Shown here piece by piece: positions 59,129-64,000 of a DNA stretch of 64,000 bases; within the stretch, counting starts at the first letter, position 1; every line of letters starts with the position of its first letter. Origin of the DNA: an uncultured Christensenellaceae bacterium (GTDB taxonomy: Bacteria; Bacillota; Clostridia; Christensenellales; Aristaeellaceae); contig CAJOJQ010000030.1 of assembly GCA_905234985.1 (NCBI GenBank), positions 17,035 through 81,034 on the forward strand, read 5' to 3'. A program made the translations under genes and the position numbers. The notes under the pieces are model-generated. The model worked only from the letters and a program-made list of their open reading frames with translations. It did not search any database and was not told where the DNA came from.

Positions 59129-60016
59129 ATGGGCGTAGCAAGCAAAGCCCAAATTGACGGCAAGGAGCAAATCCAGCGCTTCCTCCTGTCTTCACTGGTT
59201 CCCTTCAAGGATCATCCCTTTCGTGTAGTGGATGACGACCGGATGAAGGAAACAGTAGAGAGCATCCAGGAGTATGGCGTGCTGGTACCGATCCTTGTCC
59301 GTCCACTGGAAGACGGCGCTTATGAAATCATCTCCGGGCACCGACGAAAACGGGCATGTGAATTGGCCGGCGTGGATGAAATTCCTGCCATAGTACGCGA
59401 AATGGACGATGATGAAGCCACTATCGTAATGGTGGATAGCAATCTCCAGCGGGAAAACATTCTGCCCAGTGAGCGGGCGAAGGCTTATCAGATGAAGCTG
59501 GAGGCCCTGAAACACCAGGGAAAACGGCGTGATTTAACTTCTGGCCAAATTGGCCAGAAGTTGGAACAGCAGGGCGCAAGGGACGCCGTTGCTGAAGATG
59601 CCGGGGAAAGTCCCCGCAATGTTCAACGCTATATCCGTTTGAATAGTCTGGAGCAACCGCTTCTGGAAAAGGTGGATAACGGTGAACTGGCTTTTACGCC
59701 AGCAGTGGAGCTTTCTTATCTGAATCCAGAGGAACAGAGTTGGGTACGATCTGCGCTGGAAACCACCCAGCAAACACCATCCCTGTCGCAGGCTCAGCGG
59801 ATCAAGCAGGAAAGTAAGGAAGGAAAGCTGACGGAGGAAAGCGTACTCAGCATTATGTCAGAGGAAAAGAAGCCCCTGTACAATTCCGTTACCCTGAGTC
59901 ATGATACGCTGAAAAAGTATTTTCCCCGCAGCTATACCGCCAAGCAGATGGAAAAAGTCATCATCAAGCTGCTTGACAACTGGCTGAAAAAACGCCAGCA
60001 GGAGCAGCAGAGATAG
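59129..60016 (+). CDS. parB: ParB/RepB/Spo0J family partition protein
   Basis: ATG 59129 follows AGAGGAGG. The 295 residues have the ParB N-terminal CTP-binding nuclease-like domain (VPFKDHPFRVVDDDRMKETV, GVLVPILVRPLEDGAYEIIS, GHRRKRACELAGVDEIPAIV, with MVDSNLQRENILPSERAKAY). A helix-turn-helix follows (AVAEDAGESPRNVQRYIRLN) and a C-terminal dimerisation part. It differs from chromosomal ParB and fits element-encoded ones. Its partner ParA is not encoded next to it here. The gene contains a perfect 27-base palindrome at 59536-59562. Confidence 0.92.
   Translation: MGVASKAQIDGKEQIQRFLLSSLVPFKDHPFRVVDDDRMKETVESIQEYGVLVPILVRPLEDGAYEIISGHRRKRACELAGVDEIPAIVREMDDDEATIVMVDSNLQRENILPSERAKAYQMKLEALKHQGKRRDLTSGQIGQKLEQQGARDAVAEDAGESPRNVQRYIRLNSLEQPLLEKVDNGELAFTPAVELSYLNPEEQSWVRSALETTQQTPSLSQAQRIKQESKEGKLTEESVLSIMSEEKKPLYNSVTLSHDTLKKYFPRSYTAKQMEKVIIKLLDNWLKKRQQEQQR
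59536..59562. promoter_or_regulatory. Perfect 27-base palindrome inside parB (candidate parS)
   Basis: AACTTCTGGCCAA, a central A, and TTGGCCAGAAGTT form two perfect 13-base arms. They lie within the coding sequence just before the helix-turn-helix codons. Partition sites often lie in or beside parB, as in Bacillus subtilis spo0J. Confidence 0.55.
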
Positions 60017-60017
60017 G

Positions 60018-60044
60018 CGCACGTCGATGAGATGTGCGTTTTTT
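60018..60044 (+). terminator. Hairpin with T run between parB and the sortase gene
   Basis: GCGCAC pairs with GTGCGT (last pair wobble or end), followed by six T residues, between the parB stop and the sortase start. It would reduce read-through from parB into srtB and the adhesin. Confidence 0.6.
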
Positions 60045-60059
60045 GATTGGAGAGATGAA

Positions 60060-61100
60060 GTGCAAAAGAAATCAAAAAAGCAGGACATAGAGCTGGCTGC
60101 TTTATTGTTCCTGGTCGGTCTGCTTCTCTTCATATATCCCGTTGTGAATCAGGTTTCCTCCTATCATACGGATGAAGAAGAATATGAGGATCTGGCGATG
60201 CAATTCATGCAGCCGGAATCAAGCCCTGCTCCGATGATGCCGATCCCGAAGCAGACGAAGACGCCAACAGATGAGCCACCTGGTTTGGAAACACAGCTCA
60301 TATCGGAAGACGCAGCAGAAACAAAAACGCCGGAAAGTGATCAGACGGAGATGGTGGAAACACCTACCAAAGCTCCCGCTTCACTAATGCCGTCTGAAAT
60401 ACCGGAATATACAGAAATGCCGGATGATACAGAAATCCCTCTTCTGCCAACAGCTAACGTGACTGCGGTTCCGACAGCGATTGTGACGGCAGTTCCTTCA
60501 AAAAAGCCGTTTGTTCCGACTGCTGTGCCTGCTCAATCCGACATTGATCTGGAAGCGTGCCTTGCTCAAAATAGGGATTTTGTGGCCTGGCTGACGATTC
60601 CCGGTACAAAGATCAATTATCCGGTTGTGCGCTCAAACAACACGGAGTATTACCTTCACCATCTTTTTACCGGAAAGGAAAGCAAGCTGGGATGCCTGTT
60701 TTCTCTGACAAGCTCAGATTATCAGACGCCCAGCAAGAACATAGCGATCTATGGCCATCATATCAGTCACAGTGATGCTATGTTCAGCGCCCTTATGGAT
60801 TACAAGGATGCCTCCTACTGCGCGGCCCATAGTCTGATCCGAGTAAGCGCCCTGTATGGAGAACGCACTTACCGCGTCTTTGCGGTGCTCAACATGAAGG
60901 TCAGCGATTGGGACGCGGCAACGGCTTCTTTTTCCAGTAATGAAAGCTTTCTGCGTTTCGTTAATCGCGCCATCAAAAATTCCCTCGTTGATACTGGTGT
61001 TCAGGTGATGGCAGAGGACAATATCCTGACTCTGATCACCTGTGATCGCAGCTATGGCGGAGCCAGCGGGCGGCTCATCGTGATGGCTGTTCAAGAATAA
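60060..61100 (+). CDS. srtB: Class B sortase
   Basis: The likely start is GTG 60060, six bases after GGAGAG. The 346 residues have one N-terminal membrane helix (LAALLFLVGLLLFIYPVVN), a long threonine/proline-rich spacer (residues ~50-165) and a sortase B catalytic domain: VAWLTIPGTKINYPVV, IAIYGHHISHSDAMF with the catalytic histidine near 230, ILTLITCDRSYGG with the cysteine near 327 and SGRLIVMA with the arginine. It cuts an LPxTG-like signal of a surface protein and links it to the wall. The adhesin gene follows after 14 bases. The unusually long spacer would let the enzyme reach into the wall. Confidence 0.92.
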   Translation: MQKKSKKQDIELAALLFLVGLLLFIYPVVNQVSSYHTDEEEYEDLAMQFMQPESSPAPMMPIPKQTKTPTDEPPGLETQLISEDAAETKTPESDQTEMVETPTKAPASLMPSEIPEYTEMPDDTEIPLLPTANVTAVPTAIVTAVPSKKPFVPTAVPAQSDIDLEACLAQNRDFVAWLTIPGTKINYPVVRSNNTEYYLHHLFTGKESKLGCLFSLTSSDYQTPSKNIAIYGHHISHSDAMFSALMDYKDASYCAAHSLIRVSALYGERTYRVFAVLNMKVSDWDAATASFSSNESFLRFVNRAIKNSLVDTGVQVMAEDNILTLITCDRSYGGASGRLIVMAVQE

Positions 61101-61114
61101 AAGGAGATTTGTGA

Positions 61115-63943
61115 ATGCAAGTGAGATGCACATTTAAGCGTTTCACCGCCTTCTTTCTGTCCTTGCTCATGGTGCTGGCTTGTCTGCCCATGAGCGCAAT
61201 GGCGGATGATGAAAGCATCAGTGTCGAAGTGATTCCTGACGCTGTGGAACCCCTGCCTGTGCAGGAACCTGAAGAAGTTGAAGAAGTCACTGAGGATGAT
61301 GCTTCTTTCCCCATGGAAAGCACTGATCCGGTCGAGGATGAACCGGAAATAATGGATGAAGCCTTGGAACAGGAAGCTTCTGAACAAGCTGATCCTGACA
61401 GCACTATGGAGGATGACCCTATTCCGGCCGAACCGGATACTGATCCATCGAATGAAACCGAGCAGGAGATTTCTGAACCTGTCCTGGATAATCGTCATCC
61501 TTTGCAGGCGGCGATTGATGCCTACGGCCATATTTATGTGGCGACTGTGCGGAAAGCCGACGTGTTCAGCAGCCCTTTGCTGGATGCGGATACACTGGTT
61601 TTCTCTACGGCTAATGATGTTTTCCTGCTCCTAGCAACGAAGTTCACCGAGCATGAAACAATCATGGTCTGGTTCCTGGACAAGGATGGAAACGTAGTGA
61701 ACGGCTATGTTTCCGCCAAAGACCTGGATGACAAATTCCTGCTGGATGAGGACATTAAGGAGATCAATTTTCTCCCCAAGGATCAGGGAATGACCGCTAT
61801 CGGCATGATGAACCTGTTTCTGGTAAACGGTACTTATCCTGTTGAAGCCGCAGAAGATCAGCCCGTGGATCAGCCCGTCGAAGAAGATCCTGTCGAAAGC
61901 CAGGATCAACCGGCAGTAGATGAACCAGTACAAGAAACTGAACCTGTTGAATCTGAGATGCCTGACGAAACCAAGCCTGTGGATGAACCCTTGGAAATTT
62001 CGGCGGATGAACCGATAGCCGAACCGGAACAGGAGGAAATCCCCGAAGTGCTTCCTGTGGAAACAGATGAGCCGCAGGAGGAAACGCCTGAAACCCCGGA
62101 AGAACCTGCCCACGATGCCGCTGGTTCCTACGTCCATGTCACAACGAAAACTCGCGTATTCGCCAGTATGGATTCTGAGGCTGTGAAAACCTATTACAGC
62201 GGCGAATACCTCGGCAATTTCGTGAAGGATGCCACTGTTCAGATCCTGTCCGTCGATTTCGACGAAACCGGCAGCGTCTGGTATCAGGTGCGGTTCCTCT
62301 ATGGCGACGATTTTGCCGATGGCCGTTTGAAATGGACAGATTACGCTACGGCCTGGATTCTACCGGATGAAACCTTTGAATCATCCAATGATTCATGCAC
62401 GGTCACGGACTTTGCTTATACGGTGGAATTCCTGAACATGAACCGCAGCAGCGGAAGGAAATTGCTAAAGGCTGCTACCCCCATGAACGGCTTTACGCTG
62501 AAGAATATCAATGGCGCAGTTGGCGGCTTCTATGCCTGGCAGAACGGTTTGTACGGCAGCTCGGGAAAAGACAGCGATTATCCCCAGCTTGCTAAGTCCG
62601 CTGCGCACGGCACGATCTATGCCACCCCGCACTACCTGGAGGGTTTCACCGTGTTCTGCCTGGAGCACAATCTCTCCGGTCCCGGTGAAGGTTCCGGCTC
62701 CAATCAAAGCGCAAAAGGCCCCTATGTGCTGGTGGACATGGACACATTTGTGACGAATCCCAGCTATGGCGGCACCACTGGCGTCCGCTATAAGGCCAGT
62801 ACCATGCATGCCCTGGGCTGGGTGCTGCGTCATACTTACCCGTTCATGGCCCTGAACCGCAGCGATTCCAACAATGAAGTGTGGAGTCGCGCTGCCGGTC
62901 AGTTTGCCATGCGTGAAGTGATCAAGCAGCTGGAAGGCGCACAGTATGTGCGCAGCTACTGGGATATGGATAACTTCTATTCCTTTTCCGGCGGTGCGCC
63001 TGCTGTATATCTGGAATATGCCCGTTGGCTTGCTGCAAACGGCATTGCCCGTGCCAGCATCAGCGGCAACATTACCGCTTCCAACCAAAGTCTGAGCGTT
63101 TCCGGCAGCAACTATATCGGCACGGTCAAGTTGACCACAGATGCCGATCTGATTCGGATTCCCAAATCCGTTGGAACACTGACTGGAAACAGCGGTGGAT
63201 CAGACAGCAGCTATTACTACGTGAGAAGCGGCGATACGATCCAGGTAACTTCCAGCAAGAATAAGTTCGCTATTTCCATGGAGTCCCTGTCTTCCGCCGA
63301 TGAGGAAGCCAACTTCCTTGTCGGTGTTCCTTCTGTTTCTATTCAAAAGATTCTGGTTCCTGTCTACGGAGCCCCCAATGTTTTGAAGAACGGAAGCGTT
63401 TCTTTTGAACTGAGCTATGGTGAGATTGCCGTTACCAAGAAATCCTCTGATGGGATTTTGCTGAAGGGGACGGTGTTTGAACTGCTGAACAGCGCTGGCA
63501 GTGTGATCGCTACTGCCACCACCAATGCGCAGGGCGTGGCTACCTTTGCAAGCCTTCAGCCCGGTAACTATACTGTAAGGGAAAAGACGGCTTCTCAGGG
63601 CTACAAGCTCGCGTCTGCTTCCCAGAATGTTTCTGTGGTTGCCGGCGTGACTTCCAAAGCGACCTTCACCAATGACCGTATCTCCGGTCGTATCCGGATT
63701 GTCAAGAAGGATTCGGTCACTGAAAAGCCCCTTCCCGGTGCTGTATTTACAGTCACCAGGCTGTCCGGGCCGGAATCGGACAATGCTTCCGACATCGGGA
63801 AAGTTGTCGCTACCATTACCACCAATGCCCAGGGCATTGCCGAAACCGGCCTTCTGCCCTGGGGTGAATACAAGATCGTCGAGGCAGGCGTGCCGGATGG
63901 CTACCTTGATTCCGGCTATACCACCACTGTCTGGATCAAATAA
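61115..63943 (+). CDS. Large secreted adhesin with SH3-like repeats, thioester (TQXA) domain and SpaA/Cna-B domains
   Basis: The 942-residue protein starts after AAGGAG and has a signal peptide (FLSLLMVLACLPMSAMAD). Acidic proline-rich stretches (residues ~40-130 and ~250-335) surround SH3-like modules (YVATVRKADVFSSPLLDADT, YVHVTTKTRVFASMDSEAVK). A thioester domain near residues 450-690 has the VFCLEHN cysteine and GQFAMREVIKQLEG. At least two SpaA/Cna-B domains (VTKKSSDGILLKGTVFELL, then IVKKDSVTEKPLPGAVFTV) follow. Thioester adhesins bond covalently to host or surface proteins. No LPxTG-like signal is present before the stop, although srtB is adjacent. Confidence 0.88.
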   Translation: MQVRCTFKRFTAFFLSLLMVLACLPMSAMADDESISVEVIPDAVEPLPVQEPEEVEEVTEDDASFPMESTDPVEDEPEIMDEALEQEASEQADPDSTMEDDPIPAEPDTDPSNETEQEISEPVLDNRHPLQAAIDAYGHIYVATVRKADVFSSPLLDADTLVFSTANDVFLLLATKFTEHETIMVWFLDKDGNVVNGYVSAKDLDDKFLLDEDIKEINFLPKDQGMTAIGMMNLFLVNGTYPVEAAEDQPVDQPVEEDPVESQDQPAVDEPVQETEPVESEMPDETKPVDEPLEISADEPIAEPEQEEIPEVLPVETDEPQEETPETPEEPAHDAAGSYVHVTTKTRVFASMDSEAVKTYYSGEYLGNFVKDATVQILSVDFDETGSVWYQVRFLYGDDFADGRLKWTDYATAWILPDETFESSNDSCTVTDFAYTVEFLNMNRSSGRKLLKAATPMNGFTLKNINGAVGGFYAWQNGLYGSSGKDSDYPQLAKSAAHGTIYATPHYLEGFTVFCLEHNLSGPGEGSGSNQSAKGPYVLVDMDTFVTNPSYGGTTGVRYKASTMHALGWVLRHTYPFMALNRSDSNNEVWSRAAGQFAMREVIKQLEGAQYVRSYWDMDNFYSFSGGAPAVYLEYARWLAANGIARASISGNITASNQSLSVSGSNYIGTVKLTTDADLIRIPKSVGTLTGNSGGSDSSYYYVRSGDTIQVTSSKNKFAISMESLSSADEEANFLVGVPSVSIQKILVPVYGAPNVLKNGSVSFELSYGEIAVTKKSSDGILLKGTVFELLNSAGSVIATATTNAQGVATFASLQPGNYTVREKTASQGYKLASASQNVSVVAGVTSKATFTNDRISGRIRIVKKDSVTEKPLPGAVFTVTRLSGPESDNASDIGKVVATITTNAQGIAETGLLPWGEYKIVEAGVPDGYLDSGYTTTVWIK

Positions 63944-63961
63944 TTGAGGAGGATACAAGAT

Positions 63962-64000
63962 ATGTTCAATATGAAACGCTTTCTTCACCTAATGCTGGCC
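63962..64000 (+). CDS. Start of a further exported protein (partial)
   Basis: ATG 63962 lies ten bases after GAGGAGG and opens MFNMKRFLHLMLA, the beginning of a signal peptide, before the window ends. It is probably the next surface protein of the sortase operon. Confidence 0.6.
   Translation, partial: MFNMKRFLHLMLA

Larger units (their letters stand above)
53905..64000. mobile_element. Integrative and conjugative element, left end (continues past the window)
   Basis: From the tRNA-Ser fragment onward base composition becomes more AT-rich and the genes change to mobile-element functions: helix-turn-helix protein, replication initiator, small conserved genes, a sigma region 4-like protein, ParB, class B sortase and a thioester/SpaA adhesin, all on the plus strand. 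The order Rep, ParB, SrtB, SpaA/Cna protein is typical of clostridial conjugative elements. The integrase, relaxase and type IV secretion genes are not in the window. Confidence 0.82.

Overview
The window looks like a chromosome segment of an anaerobic Firmicute of class Clostridia. Butyrate kinase, PyrR, a VapBC-type toxin-antitoxin pair, LplB/LplC-type ABC permeases, CotH, VanZ and YARHG families, purine-rich Shine-Dalgarno sites and TTGACA/TATAAT promoters all fit. Many secreted proteins end their signal peptide in an ALAD, ALAE or AMAE motif, a style I associate with uncultured gut or rumen Christensenellales/Oscillospirales-like genomes. The genus cannot be fixed from this sequence. From 1 to about 53.9 kb the DNA is visibly GC-rich; from about 54 kb to the end it is more AT-rich with different codon use, and reads as an integrated conjugative element.

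Layout. (a) 1-4.0 kb: scpA (cut by the window edge), a site-2 protease, a VapBC pair whose toxin is frameshifted, and a frameshifted BspA-like leucine-rich-repeat surface protein. (b) 4.1-9.4 kb, minus strand: a degenerate isopropylmalate dehydrogenase homologue, pyrR, a CapA-like protein, an aminotransferase coupled to an Lrp regulator, and a GntR regulator with a clear promoter and operator. (c) 9.5-12.7 kb, plus strand: a Cthe_2159-like beta-helix protein, a secreted protein and a sugar-phosphate isomerase. A 375-bp MITE-like element sits in the loop of the terminator between the first two and has an 8-bp target duplication.

(d) 12.8-23.7 kb, minus strand: one promoter precedes a tightly packed eight-gene envelope operon: two DHHW (AlgJ/AlgX-like) proteins, CotH kinase, a phosphodiester glycosidase with a peptidoglycan-binding domain, a third DHHW protein, an MBOAT O-acyltransferase, a secreted protein and a large glycosidase-like protein. 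This is a plausible surface-polymer acetylation and modification system. (e) 23.8-29 kb, plus: a YdcF-like protein, a DUF3089 hydrolase, a YgjV-GNAT fusion, prs and a PreA-like dehydrogenase. (f) 29-39.4 kb: a 5'-nucleotidase, a YARHG pseudogene with two nonsense codons, a CtpE-like P-type ATPase, a LURP-one protein, buk, a VanZ-D,D-carboxypeptidase fusion and a secreted MTA/SAH nucleosidase. (g) 39.5-50.8 kb, minus: a probable operon with a beta-lactamase-fold hydrolase, an AraC sensor-regulator, two complete SBP plus LplB plus LplC importer sets without an ATPase, and a PHP phosphoesterase. (h) 50.9-53.7 kb, minus: an ECF sigma factor with a probable anti-sigma partner, and a membrane protein.

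(i) 53.9-64 kb: a 3' fragment of tRNA-Ser marks the left junction of an integrative element. It carries a helix-turn-helix protein, a replication initiator, small conserved genes, ParB, class B sortase and a thioester/SpaA adhesin. An AAA ATPase plus TOPRIM-like pair with its own promoter sits between the replication and partition genes and is a candidate anti-phage cargo module. The conjugation genes and the other junction must lie beyond the right edge.
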